From Faucicola tetraodonis (lineage in GTDB: Bacteria; Pseudomonadota; Gammaproteobacteria; Pseudomonadales; Moraxellaceae), in NCBI GenBank assembly GCA_032017425.1, contig DALZPW010000011.1: a DNA stretch of 64,000 nucleotides; one strand, given 5' to 3'. The translations under genes were made by a program, and so were the position numbers. Each line of letters starts with the position of its first letter. The stretch's first letter is position 1. Shown piece after piece: positions 32,655-41,584 of the stretch. The notes under the pieces are model-generated. The model made no database searches. It was not told the origin of the DNA and saw nothing but the letters and a program-made list of their open reading frames with translations.

Positions 32655-33380
32655 ATGAGTAACCAAACTTTTGAATTAAACGCTGTCGTACGTGGCGACG
32701 AGTTACAAGGTAAAGGTGCGAGCCGCCGCCTTCGTAAACAAAACCTAGTACCAGCAATCGTATACGGTGCAGACAAAGAGCCAGCCTCTATTGCTATCCG
32801 TTACAATGAATTGATTAAATCACTTGAAACAGAAAGTTTCTTCTCTCACATTTTGACCATCAACGTAGAAGGTCAAGGTACGGAAGAAGTGGTGATTAAA
32901 GCATTACAACGTCATCCAGCCAAAAACACCCCAATGCACGCTGACTTCCAACGTATCGTCCGTGGTCAAGCGATGCACATTACTGTTCCTGTACACTATG
33001 TAGGCGCTGAAGATGCACCAGGTCATAAAGCAGGCGGTATCTTTGTATCGAATGCCACTGAACTTGAAATCACTGCCATTCCTTCAAAAATCCCAGAATA
33101 CTTGACAGTCGATGTATCTGGCATGAACGTCGGTGATTCGATTCACTTGTTAGATATCCAGTTACCTGAAGGCGTTGCCCTTCGTGAGCTTGAAGTGACT
33201 GAACCATTTAACCGTACCGTGGCTACTATGCAAGCGCCAACGGTGGAAGTTGAAGAGCCAATCGAGCCAGAAGCAAATGAAGAAGCTGCCGGTACTCGTG
33301 ATCCTGAAGGTGACGAAGAAGCACGTAAGCTTCAAGCACAAGATGACACCCATGATGCCCCAAAATCTGATGATGAATAA
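32655..33380 (+). CDS. rplY: 50S ribosomal protein L25 (Ctc/TL5 form)
   Basis: 5S rRNA-binding protein of the long two-domain type, 241 residues. L25 domain at 1-95 (GKGASRRLRKQNLVPAIVYG, ALQRHPAKNTPMHADFQRI), then a beta-barrel TL5 C-domain (VPVHYVGAEDAPGHKAGGI). It ends with a very acidic tail of about 40 residues (EVEEPIEPEANEEAAG, DDTHDAPKSDDE). A good ribosome binding site AAGGAAAC precedes the ATG. pth follows. Confidence 0.96.
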   Translation: MSNQTFELNAVVRGDELQGKGASRRLRKQNLVPAIVYGADKEPASIAIRYNELIKSLETESFFSHILTINVEGQGTEEVVIKALQRHPAKNTPMHADFQRIVRGQAMHITVPVHYVGAEDAPGHKAGGIFVSNATELEITAIPSKIPEYLTVDVSGMNVGDSIHLLDIQLPEGVALRELEVTEPFNRTVATMQAPTVEVEEPIEPEANEEAAGTRDPEGDEEARKLQAQDDTHDAPKSDDE

Positions 33381-33417
33381 TCATTTGTCATTTACCGCTT
33401 AAGTTGGAATAATCAGC

Positions 33418-34005
33418 GTGTCAAAACTGAAACTGATTGTCGGACTTGGCAACCCAGGTCAGCAGTATGCCCAAACACGGCATAATGCTGGCTTTTGGTT
33501 TGTGGAGCGTCTAAGCGAGACGTTTAACATCACCATGACGTTGGATAAAAAATTTCATGGTATGGTTGGGCGCGGCTTAGTGTATGGCATGGATATACGC
33601 TTATTGTTACCGCATACTTTTATGAATAAATCAGGGGAAGCGGTGGTGCCGATGGTGAATTTTTATGGCATCCACAATGACGAACTGCTGATTGTTCATG
33701 ATGAGCTTGACCTTGATGTGGGTCGTATGCGCTTAAAAACAGGCGGTGGTCATGGCGGTCATAACGGACTGCGTGATATCGTGCCGCATATCGGCGCGGA
33801 TTTTCACCGTTTACGTTTGGGGATTGGTCATCCAGGACATAAGTCCAAAGTATCGGGTTATGTACTTGGCAAACCGAGCGCTGATGAGCAAATCGCATTT
33901 GACAGTATGCTAGATGCTGCCATGCGTACCCTGCCCGATTTGGTAACAGGTGACTTAGCCAAAGCCCAGCAAGCCATCAATAGCTTTAAACTACCTAATC
34001 CCTAA
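33418..34005 (+). CDS. pth: Peptidyl-tRNA hydrolase
   Basis: Releases peptides from drop-off peptidyl-tRNA, 195 residues. Catalytic His22 in TRHNAGFWFVE, MNKSGEAV, HDELDLDVGRMRLKTGGGHGGHNGLRD (two adjacent segments) and RLRLGIGHPGHKSKVSGYVLG. Starts with GTG at 33418, with GGAA upstream. The usual ychF neighbour is not here. Confidence 0.97.
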   Translation: MSKLKLIVGLGNPGQQYAQTRHNAGFWFVERLSETFNITMTLDKKFHGMVGRGLVYGMDIRLLLPHTFMNKSGEAVVPMVNFYGIHNDELLIVHDELDLDVGRMRLKTGGGHGGHNGLRDIVPHIGADFHRLRLGIGHPGHKSKVSGYVLGKPSADEQIAFDSMLDAAMRTLPDLVTGDLAKAQQAINSFKLPNP

Positions 34006-34219
34006 CGTTAACCAAAGGACAAGATTGATAAATCTTAGGGTCTATCCTTGAACTTTTATTTTCCTTCCACATATTGATTGCAAGATGGATGAATTTCTCA
34101 CCTGATATTTCAATCATATTTAACTTTTATCGAGTTGGTTAATAGCCTCTCATGACTAGCCTGCTCACTTTTACCACAATGACGCGCATTGCGTTGACCT
34201 GACAAGGTAAGGAACGATC

Positions 34220-34600
34220 ATGTTATTAACCCTATTAAAAGCCAAACTTCACCGCGCGCGTGTGACCCATTGTGAGCTTCACTACGAAGGCTCATGTGGC
34301 ATTGATAGCGAGTTACTCGACTTGGCGGGCATCCGTGAGAACGAATCAATCGACATTTACAATGTCAACAACGGTAAACGCTTTCGCACCTATGCGATTC
34401 GTGCAGAGGCGGGCTCAAAAATGATTTCGCTCAACGGGGCAGCCGCTCACATGGCGGATTTGGGCGATGTAGTGATTATCGCCGCCTACGCGCAAATGGA
34501 TGAGAAAGAAGCCGACAACCATCATCCACGCTTGGTTTACCTTGATGAAGGTAATATTGTTAAAGACACTGCCAACGTGATTCCTGTACAGGTTTCTTAA
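34220..34600 (+). CDS. panD: Aspartate 1-decarboxylase
   Basis: Makes beta-alanine for pantothenate and CoA. 126 residues of proenzyme, self-cleaved between Gly24 and Ser25 in YEGSCGID to form the pyruvoyl group. KLHRARVTHCELHYEGS, INVYNVNNG-like NIDIYNVNNGKRF region and LNGAAAHMADLGDVVIIAAYA are diagnostic. Shine-Dalgarno AAGGAA is present. Convergent with sodB across a shared terminator. Confidence 0.96.
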   Translation: MLLTLLKAKLHRARVTHCELHYEGSCGIDSELLDLAGIRENESIDIYNVNNGKRFRTYAIRAEAGSKMISLNGAAAHMADLGDVVIIAAYAQMDEKEADNHHPRLVYLDEGNIVKDTANVIPVQVS

Positions 34601-34632
34601 CACAGCTTTATCGTCACCACAAATGTGCAAAT

Positions 34633-34663
34633 AAAAAAAGCCGAAATTGATTCGGCTTTTTTT
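34633..34663. terminator. Bidirectional terminator between panD and sodB
   Basis: AAAAAAAGCCGAA pairs perfectly with TTCGGCTTTTTTT around the five-base loop ATTGA. Confidence 0.95.
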
Positions 34664-34700
34664 AAACGATTAAAGAGCTTAGAAAAGCAAAGATAGGCGA

Positions 34701-35327
34701 TTATTTTTCTACGCCAGCTTCTTGACCTTTGTATTTGGCGTTTGCGTAATCCCAGTTAACCAGTTTGTCTAGAAAAGTGTCAACATAGTCTGGACGACGA
34801 TTACGATAGTCGATGTAGTAGGCATGCTCCCACACGTCACACGTCAATACCGCAACTTGGTTATGCGCTAATGGGGTGTCTGCGTTTGCAGTCTTAATGA
34901 TTGATAATTGACCACCAACACTGTCAGCCACTAACCATGCCCAACCTGAACCAAATTGGCTTACGGCCGCGTTTTTGAATTCTTCACGGAATTTTGCATA
35001 CGAACCAAACGCTTCTTCGATTTTGGCTTTTAGATCGCCTGTTGGTTCACCACCACCATTAGCAGTTAGGCAGTTCCAGTAGAAAGTATGGTTCCAAACT
35101 TGTGCCGCTTGGTTAAAGATGGTGGCTTTGCTACTATCACCTGCGGTGGCTTTGATGATTTCATCAAGCTCTTTACCTTCAAGCCCTGAACCTGGTAGTA
35201 GCTCATTTAGTTTGTTGACATACGCCGCATGGTGTTTGTCATGGTGGAATTCTAGGGTTTCCGCACTGATATGTGGCTCAAGCGCATTTTTGGCGTATGG
35301 TAAATCTGGTAATGTAATGTGTGACAT
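34701..35327 (-). CDS. sodB: Superoxide dismutase (Fe type)
   Basis: Cytosolic superoxide dismutase, 208 residues. Metal ligands His28 (LEFHHDKHH), His80 (QVWNHTFYWN), Asp164 and His168 (DVWEHAYYIDYRN). AAQVWNHTFYWNCL and FGSGWAWL favour iron over manganese, although eye inspection cannot exclude cambialism. A short C-terminal extension (KYKGQEAGVEK) is present. GGAAAA lies upstream. Confidence 0.95.
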   Translation of the reverse strand: MSHITLPDLPYAKNALEPHISAETLEFHHDKHHAAYVNKLNELLPGSGLEGKELDEIIKATAGDSSKATIFNQAAQVWNHTFYWNCLTANGGGEPTGDLKAKIEEAFGSYAKFREEFKNAAVSQFGSGWAWLVADSVGGQLSIIKTANADTPLAHNQVAVLTCDVWEHAYYIDYRNRRPDYVDTFLDKLVNWDYANAKYKGQEAGVEK

Positions 35328-35865
35328 GTTATTTTCCTTTTTCCTTCGCTATTGTTGTGATGACTTTATGATAAAAGTAACCACATGCCATTTGTGTGAT
35401 AAAAGCTTTGTATTAAAAGCGCATATATCAAAACCATATCCAAAATGGCAAGTTGGCTGGGTTTATGTTATTTAGTTTATGTTATTTATCTATGTTTTAT
35501 CAAGCTTTATCAAGGGTTAAAACCACTCACTTACTTTACGATCGTTAGCTTTGTTTATTAACCTTGCTATCATTAGCCTTGATAATATCCTCATAACACA
35601 TGGGTTATTTTGCCATAAAAATTGGCAAAATTTAACCGTTTCTATAGTGGGGATTTATTATCTTGTGGGGTAAAAATCAATGAGTGCCTGCTAATAAGCT
35701 GATTTTTAACCCGTTACTTGCTATGTGATGATAGCAAATTACTCAAAAAAAACTGTAGTGGTTTGGTATAAGGCTTTTGCAACGTGAGTATTTGCAGCGC
35801 GAGCCACTGTAACTATGCTATGATAAGGTCAAGTTTTTTATGCAAAATACACACAGTGGGTCTGT
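35328..35865. other. Long intergenic region between sodB and rdgB
   Basis: About 540 AT-rich bases between divergent genes. Contains two tandem copies of GTTTATGTTATTTA (35461-35474 and 35475-35488) and a TTTTGCCA / TTGGCAAAA inverted repeat at about 35609-35629. No open frame of convincing length or codon use, and no recognised RNA. A promoter for rdgB is likely near 35810-35835 (TATGCTATGATAA). Confidence 0.5.
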
Positions 35866-36516
35866 ATGTCAGTTTCTATCCTTAATCAACTATTTCCTAC
35901 CCGCCAGTTAGTCCTCGCCAGTAATAACCAAGGCAAACTCGCGGAATTTAAGCAATTATTTGAACACGCCAATCTTGAGATTACAGTCATCCCGCAAGGG
36001 CAATTGGGCATCGAGGATGCGGTTGAAGATGGACTTAGTTTTATTGAAAATGCGCTGATTAAAGCCCGTCATGCCAGCCGTATTAGCGGACTGCCTGCGA
36101 TTGCGGATGATTCGGGTTTATGTGTACCTATTTTGGGCGGTCAACCCGGAATTTATTCTGCGCGCTTTGCCCAAGATGAAGCCAGCTTTAGCCAGTATAA
36201 AGACTTAGCCAACAACCAAAAATTATTACGACTGCTTGAACCGCACAGACATACGAATGAGCCGATTATCGGGCAGTTTGTTTGCGTGTTGGCACTCGTG
36301 CGCCATGCCGATGACCCACTACCCATCATTGCACAAGGGATTTGGCAAGGTGAAATCTTGCCCGCCCCGCAAGGTGAGCTTGGTTTTGGTTATGACCCGC
36401 TATTTTGGGTGCCAAGCGTACAAAAAAGCGCTGCCGAGATGCAAAAGACCGATAAAAACCGCATCAGTCATCGCGGGCAAGCGATGCAGCAACTGCTAAT
36501 ACAATTGATAAAGTAA
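35866..36516 (+). CDS. rdgB: XTP/dITP diphosphatase (non-canonical purine NTP pyrophosphatase)
   Basis: Removes ITP, dITP and XTP from the nucleotide pool, 216 residues of the RdgB/HAM1 family. LVLASNNQGKLAEFKQL, FIENALIKARHAS, ADDSGLCVPILGGQPGIYSARFA and the C-terminal GELGFGYDPLFWVP and KNRISHRGQAM. Starts MSVSILNQLFPTRQ with ten extra residues before the family start. Confidence 0.96.
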   Translation: MSVSILNQLFPTRQLVLASNNQGKLAEFKQLFEHANLEITVIPQGQLGIEDAVEDGLSFIENALIKARHASRISGLPAIADDSGLCVPILGGQPGIYSARFAQDEASFSQYKDLANNQKLLRLLEPHRHTNEPIIGQFVCVLALVRHADDPLPIIAQGIWQGEILPAPQGELGFGYDPLFWVPSVQKSAAEMQKTDKNRISHRGQAMQQLLIQLIK

Positions 36517-36541
36517 AAGTGCAATTGGTAAAGTAAAGGTT
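36502..36541. repeat. Two tandem 20-base repeats over the rdgB stop
   Basis: CAATTGATAAAGTAAAAGTG followed by CAATTGGTAAAGTAAAGGTT. The first copy includes the rdgB stop codon. Confidence 0.75.
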
Positions 36542-36819
36542 TTCAACTCACACTCTTGCAGATAGACAGGGTGTGACTGCTAAGGTAGCCGATACAGAGA
36601 TTTTACAGCAACAATTTTTTTACTTTACTAGATGATTAATTTATACTATACCACTTTCGGTTAATTTTTGCCTTTTAGCATGCGTTAACCAACAGATTTT
36701 GGATTGCGTATTTTATAGGCTTTTTTCAATCACCTTAAAAGCCTGATAACTTATCGCTATTTACCCTTATGAGTGGCACCCACGCTGCTCTTTTTTGATA
36801 TTTTATGGAAGGTTTTGTT
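36517..36819. other. Intergenic region upstream of tig
   Basis: About 300 bases holding the tig-clpP-clpX promoter region. TATACTATACC (36641-36651) is a possible -10. A GCCTTTTAGC / AAAAGCC-type imperfect inverted repeat is seen near 36670-36745. Nothing else was recognised. Confidence 0.4.
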
Positions 36820-38184
36820 ATGTCAAATTCAAATGTGTCAGATTCAACAGTTACTAACTTAGAAGTAACTACCAACAAAAAATCAAATCTTGAAACCCAA
36901 ATCACGGTTAAAGTACCTGTGTCAACCATTCAAGGTCGCGTGGAAAAACGCATCAACCAAGTGGCAAAAACCGCTAAAATCGACGGTTTCCGTAAAGGTA
37001 AAGTGCCTGTATCACACATTCGCGCTCAATATGGCGCAGGTATTCAACAAGAAGTCATCAATGACGTGATTCGCGATACCGTATTTGATGCGATTCGTCA
37101 AGAAAACATCCGCGCTGTGGGTATGCCAAACATTGATGACGTGAAACTTGAAAACGACTTTTTGGTTTATCAAGCAACGGTTGAAGTATTCCCAGAAGTA
37201 GAAGTTCAAGGGTTATCAGACATTGAAGTTGAGCGTCAAGTTGCCAACGTGGGCGACGCAGATGTTGACACCATGATTGAAAACCTACAAAAACAACGCC
37301 AAACTTACGTTGCCAAAGATGATGCCGCAGATGAAGGCGACCAAGTCAAGTTTGACTTTGAAGGTTCAATCGACGGTGAAAAATTTGAAGGTGGTAGCGC
37401 ACAAGACTTTAGCCTAGTCTTAGGTAGTGGTCGTATGATTCCAGGCTTTGAAGATGGTATCAAAGGCATGAAAGCAGGCGAAGAAAAAACCATCGACGTG
37501 ACATTCCCAGAAGATTACCAAGCTGAAAACCTACAAGGCAAACAAGCACAGTTCAAAATCAACGTCAAATCAGTTGAGCAATCACAATTACCAGAATTGA
37601 ACGATGAGTTCCTTGAAGCATTTGGGGTAACAGAAGGCGGCTTAGACAAACTTAAAGCAGACGTGCGTAAAAACATGGAACGCGAAGTAAAAAGCGCTGC
37701 CCGTAACCAAGTGAAAGAAGCGGCATTTAACGCCCTACTTGAAAAAAATGAAATCGACGTACCTGCATCGATGCTTGAGCAAGAAATCGATCGCCAACGT
37801 AGTATGATGTTAAACCGTTTTGCCCAGCAATTTGGTGCCGATCCTAAAACTTTTAACAAAGACATGCTACCAAACGAATTATTTGAAGAGCAAGCCCTGC
37901 GCGCTGCCCGTCTTGGCATCATCGTTTCGAGCCTGATTGAGTCAAATAAACTTGAAGTTGACCAAGAACGTGTGACCACATATATCAATGAAATGGCAGA
38001 AAACTACGAAGATCCAAACGAAGTTATCGACTATTACACCAACAATGCGCAGGAACGTGCCAACATCGAAGCGGTGGTGTTAGAAGACCAAGTGGTCGAT
38101 CATATCTTGTCTCAAGGTAAAGTGACTGATACTGAAGTATCTTACCAAGACTTACTAGCTAGCCAACAACAAGCGATGATGTAA
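36820..38184 (+). CDS. tig: Trigger factor
   Basis: Ribosome-associated chaperone and prolyl isomerase, 454 residues. N-terminal ribosome-binding domain with signature GFRKGKVP (about residues 60-67), FKBP-type PPIase domain (DEGDQVKFDFEGSIDGE, 165-245) and a long helical C-terminal chaperone domain. The start at 36820 is set by GGAAGG eight bases upstream; the in-frame ATG at 36805 contains that site and is rejected. First gene of tig-clpP-clpX. Confidence 0.97.
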   Translation: MSNSNVSDSTVTNLEVTTNKKSNLETQITVKVPVSTIQGRVEKRINQVAKTAKIDGFRKGKVPVSHIRAQYGAGIQQEVINDVIRDTVFDAIRQENIRAVGMPNIDDVKLENDFLVYQATVEVFPEVEVQGLSDIEVERQVANVGDADVDTMIENLQKQRQTYVAKDDAADEGDQVKFDFEGSIDGEKFEGGSAQDFSLVLGSGRMIPGFEDGIKGMKAGEEKTIDVTFPEDYQAENLQGKQAQFKINVKSVEQSQLPELNDEFLEAFGVTEGGLDKLKADVRKNMEREVKSAARNQVKEAAFNALLEKNEIDVPASMLEQEIDRQRSMMLNRFAQQFGADPKTFNKDMLPNELFEEQALRAARLGIIVSSLIESNKLEVDQERVTTYINEMAENYEDPNEVIDYYTNNAQERANIEAVVLEDQVVDHILSQGKVTDTEVSYQDLLASQQQAMM

Positions 38185-38198
38185 TAATTGGCTTAATC

Positions 38199-38240
38199 CA
38201 TTCTTAGGCATTTAAGCCTAGGCGTTTAAGAATGTATTTT
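38199..38240 (+). terminator. Hairpin between tig and clpP
   Basis: CATTCTTA (38199-38206) pairs with TAAGAATG (38227-38234), with an inner GGC/GCC, followed by TATTTTTA. Possible partial terminator or processing site. Confidence 0.5.
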
Positions 38241-38321
38241 TAGTCAGCTTAGTAACTTGTTTTTATGCCAATTGCCCTTATAAACAATAAGGGCTTTTGC
38301 ATATTTAAAAAGGACAATAAC

Positions 38322-38996
38322 ATGTTAGAAAAATTCTTGGACTCGCCTTTCGCGACGAGTCAAATCCAAAATACTGTAACCCGTGACGTGTTGTCACCAC
38401 AAAGTGCTTTAGTACCTATGGTGGTCGAGCAATCGGCTCGCGGTGAGCGCTCATTTGACATCTATTCACGCCTATTGCGTGAGCGTGTGGTGTTCTTAGC
38501 CGGTCAAGTTGAAGACCACATGGCGAATTTAATTGTCGCCCAGTTGTTGTTCCTAGAAGCGGAAAATCCAGAAAAAGACATTAACTTGTACATCAATTCA
38601 CCAGGTGGCTCTGTGAGTGCGGGTCTTGCGGTGTTTGACACCATGAACTTTATCCAGCCACAAGTGTCAACGATTTGTATGGGCGGTGCTTATAGCATGG
38701 GTTCATTCCTACTGGCAGCGGGTGAAAAAGGTAAACGCTACGCCTTAACCAATGCCCGTGTGATGATTCACCAACCGTCAGGTGGTGCACAAGGTCAAGC
38801 GACCGATATTGAAATCAATGCGCGTGAAATCCTAAAAATCCGTGAACGCTTAAATAAAATCTTGGCAGAACGTACCGGTCAGCCACTTGAGAAAATCGCC
38901 CGTGATGTCGAGCGTGACTATTGGCTAGACGCCCAAGAAGCCAAAGAATACGGTCTGATCGATGAAGTATTAGAAAAACGTCCAAGCATTGCTTAA
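38322..38996 (+). CDS. clpP: ATP-dependent Clp protease proteolytic subunit
   Basis: Serine peptidase ring of ClpXP, 224 residues. Catalytic Ser in CMGGAYSMGSFLL (slightly different from the common GQAASMGA), His in MIHQPSGG, and Asp in ERDYWLDAQEAKEYGLID. The N-terminus starts MLEKFLDSPFATSQIQ with a longer propeptide than E. coli, and the ATG at 38322 follows AAAAAGGA. An in-frame ATG at 38265 without a binding site is rejected. Confidence 0.97.
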   Translation: MLEKFLDSPFATSQIQNTVTRDVLSPQSALVPMVVEQSARGERSFDIYSRLLRERVVFLAGQVEDHMANLIVAQLLFLEAENPEKDINLYINSPGGSVSAGLAVFDTMNFIQPQVSTICMGGAYSMGSFLLAAGEKGKRYALTNARVMIHQPSGGAQGQATDIEINAREILKIRERLNKILAERTGQPLEKIARDVERDYWLDAQEAKEYGLIDEVLEKRPSIA

Positions 38997-39052
38997 TAGG
39001 TTACACAATCACAAAGCAATTAAAACAAGCATAATTTTAGGAGCGTTTTTTT

Positions 39053-40336
39053 ATGTCAAAAAATGACATTGAGCCACACTGCTCGTTTTGTGGTAAAGCC
39101 AAACACGAAGTCAAAAAGCTAATTGCAGGTCAAGACGCCAATATCTGTAATGAGTGTATTGAACTGTGCGATGATTTAATCGCCGAATCAAAGTCATCGG
39201 GCAGCGACGGTAGTGATACCAATGAGCGTGAAAACTGGGCAGCGCGCAAATTGCCAACGCCCAAAGAAATCCGCAGCCACTTAGATGAGTATGTCATCGG
39301 TCAAGATAAAGCCAAAAAAACTTTGGCAGTAGCGGTTTACAACCATTACAAACGCTTAAAGGTCAGTGAAAAGCTGAGTGAAGATAAGGCGCTGACGACA
39401 CTTGGCGCTGAAGATGCGATGGTTGAGCTATCAAAAAGTAATATTTTGCTGATTGGTCCAACGGGCTCGGGCAAAACCTTACTGGCGCAGACCCTGGCAC
39501 GCCTACTTGATGTCCCATTTGCGCTCGCCGATGCCACTACCTTGACCGAAGCAGGTTATGTCGGTGAAGACGTGGAAAACATCGTACAAAAACTGTTACA
39601 AGCGGCAGAGTTTGATGTCGAGAGAGCGCAAAAAGGCATTATTTATATCGATGAAATTGATAAAATCAGCCGTAAAAGCGAAAACCCTTCGATTACCCGT
39701 GATGTGTCGGGTGAAGGCGTACAGCAAGCGCTGTTGAAACTGATTGAAGGTACGGTTGCCAATATTCCACCGCAAGGCGGTCGTAAGCACCCAAACCAAG
39801 AGATGATTCAAGTCGACACCAGTAATATCTTGGTGATTTGTGGCGGTGCTTTTGCCGGTCTCGACAATGTCATTCAACAGCGTACCGAAAAAACCGGTAT
39901 CGGTTTTAACGCTGAGGTAAAAGCCAAAGACAGCGGCAAAAAAACCGGTGAATTGTTCAAGCAAGTGGAGCCAGAAGATTTGATTAAATTTGGTCTGATT
40001 CCGGAGTTAATTGGTCGTCTGCCTGTGGTTGCAACACTGGAAGAACTGGATGAAGAAGCATTGGTACAAATCTTAACCGAGCCAAAAAATGCGCTAGTCA
40101 AACAATACGAATACTTGTTTGAAATGGAAAATGCGACGTTATCGTTTACCGATGATGCGCTAGTGGCGATTGCCAAACAAGCCCTAAAGCGTCGTACCGG
40201 CGCGCGTGGTCTACGCTCCATTGTTGAAAATGCGCTGCTCGATACCATGTATGAATTACCCTCGATGACCCCCGGCAAAACCGTCACTGTCAATGAGGCA
40301 GTGATTGATAATAACCAATCGCCAGAGATTGTTTAA
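39053..40336 (+). CDS. clpX: ATP-dependent Clp protease ATP-binding subunit
   Basis: AAA+ unfoldase that feeds ClpP, 427 residues. N-terminal zinc-binding domain with CSFCG (10-14) and CNECIELC, Walker A GPTGSGKTLLAQ (about 140), pore loop GYVGEDVE, Walker B IIYIDEIDKI and sensor-2 RRTGARGLRSI. It follows clpP by 56 bases and closes the tig-clpP-clpX operon. lon does not follow. Confidence 0.98.
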   Translation: MSKNDIEPHCSFCGKAKHEVKKLIAGQDANICNECIELCDDLIAESKSSGSDGSDTNERENWAARKLPTPKEIRSHLDEYVIGQDKAKKTLAVAVYNHYKRLKVSEKLSEDKALTTLGAEDAMVELSKSNILLIGPTGSGKTLLAQTLARLLDVPFALADATTLTEAGYVGEDVENIVQKLLQAAEFDVERAQKGIIYIDEIDKISRKSENPSITRDVSGEGVQQALLKLIEGTVANIPPQGGRKHPNQEMIQVDTSNILVICGGAFAGLDNVIQQRTEKTGIGFNAEVKAKDSGKKTGELFKQVEPEDLIKFGLIPELIGRLPVVATLEELDEEALVQILTEPKNALVKQYEYLFEMENATLSFTDDALVAIAKQALKRRTGARGLRSIVENALLDTMYELPSMTPGKTVTVNEAVIDNNQSPEIV

Positions 40337-40364
40337 CTATTAGTGATTTTAAAAATAGCGAGTT

Positions 40365-40394
40365 AAAAAAACGTGCCTAAGTGGCACGTTTTTT
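40365..40394. terminator. Terminator after clpX
   Basis: AAAAACGTGCC pairs with GGCACGTTTTT around TAAGT, with A- and T-tracts. It also serves the convergent gene at 40419. Confidence 0.92.
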
Positions 40395-40418
40395 ATTTGG
40401 CTTAGTTTTTTATTTGGC

Positions 40419-40943
40419 TTAATCGGTACGAAAATCATTGTGGTTGTAAGGCGTGCAAATCTCGAAGGACTTATCCTCTAATTGTAAACACGCCAACCTG
40501 TCTGCCATTTGATTAGGCAATAATTGATTATGATTGCCCCAAAACTCTTCCCAGTTCATCACACGGTAATCTTTTAGCCAGCGGTTTTGACGAATTGCAG
40601 GTTGATTGTTAATGGTGGCAATACTAATTTGGTCATCACCCCTGTCTAGCTCTGAAGTAAAAGGCATCAAAATTTTATCGGTTTTGGATAAGTATTTACG
40701 GTTGGTGTCTTTGGCAAATGTTTTGATAGTTTTGCCATTGGCTAGCTTAAAATTTCGCTTCGTCCACCAAACTTTGTCCGTGGCAGCGGTGGCTGTCATA
40801 TTGCAAGCGAGTTTTTGCTGTAATTTATCGTGGCTAAAAAGATAGCATTGGGTTGATTTTGGGTCTAGCTTGTAAACTTCTGCATGGGTAATACCCATAA
40901 GACCTAAAACCAATCCTAAAGCAATCGCTAATTTTTTAATCAT
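40419..40943 (-). CDS. Uncharacterised secreted protein
   Basis: 174 residues, not recognised. Signal peptide MIKKLAIALGLVLGLMGITHA with an AxA-type site, then a soluble domain with four cysteines (TQCYLF, KLACNM, RLACLQ, FEICTP) that could form two disulfides in the periplasm. Basic and Trp-rich (VWWTKRNF, NWEEFWGN). Convergent with clpX; 18 bases after the HD-domain gene on the same strand. Confidence 0.7.
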   Translation of the reverse strand: MIKKLAIALGLVLGLMGITHAEVYKLDPKSTQCYLFSHDKLQQKLACNMTATAATDKVWWTKRNFKLANGKTIKTFAKDTNRKYLSKTDKILMPFTSELDRGDDQISIATINNQPAIRQNRWLKDYRVMNWEEFWGNHNQLLPNQMADRLACLQLEDKSFEICTPYNHNDFRTD

Positions 40944-40960
40944 ATGACTACCTGCAGCAT

Positions 40961-41548
40961 TTAATCTTCAATCAACCAACCCTGTTGTACCGCAATGGCA
41001 ATTTGCCCGGTTATCCAGTCGTGAATCTCGGGAAAATCCTCGCTGATAAATGCTTGGGCGGCTCCGACTTGGGAGCGCTTGACCTGATGGTCTGTCCACG
41101 CACCGCCATCTGTCACCGTATTGAGCATAAAAGGCAATAGCCTATCTACCACTTTAAGTAGTTTGCTTTCAACACTATCACCTGTTTCTTGCTCATCCCA
41201 CAGCGTTAACAACTCTGGAACGGGGTTGCCAGTCATCGCTGCCAGTTTTTCTACACCAATGCGCTCATCAATATGCGCCTGCGAGCGTTTATCAGCGTAT
41301 AAGAACGTGTCACCCGCCTCAATTTCGCCCAAGTCATGAACCAGTGCCAGTTTGAGCAGTTTTTCATGATTGACCTGCAGGTTGAAATGCTGCGCGACTG
41401 CCCAACACGCCATCGCCAAATGCCATGAATGCTCGGCTGAGTTTTCAAGACGTCGTGGCGTGTCTTTAGACAGTTGAGTGGTATAGTTGCGGCGGTTGAC
41501 TGATTTTAAGGCATCCAATGCCAACAGATAATCAATAAGCGGTTGCAT
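40961..41548 (-). CDS. HD-domain phosphohydrolase (YfbR/HDDC2-like)
   Basis: 195 residues. Metal-binding residues His in NSAEHSWHLA, and the HD pair in LVHDLGEIEAGDT, with a downstream Asp in KVVDRLLPF. Closest in pattern to the 5'-deoxynucleotidase YfbR/HDDC2 family, which hydrolyses dNMPs. The start at 41548 has AGAGGT six bases upstream. The in-frame ATG at 41566 is less likely. Followed on the same strand by the secreted-protein gene. Confidence 0.82.
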   Translation of the reverse strand: MQPLIDYLLALDALKSVNRRNYTTQLSKDTPRRLENSAEHSWHLAMACWAVAQHFNLQVNHEKLLKLALVHDLGEIEAGDTFLYADKRSQAHIDERIGVEKLAAMTGNPVPELLTLWDEQETGDSVESKLLKVVDRLLPFMLNTVTDGGAWTDHQVKRSQVGAAQAFISEDFPEIHDWITGQIAIAVQQGWLIED

Positions 41549-41584
41549 CAGATACCTCTTAATCATGCAGGGTCTAAGTCGTAT

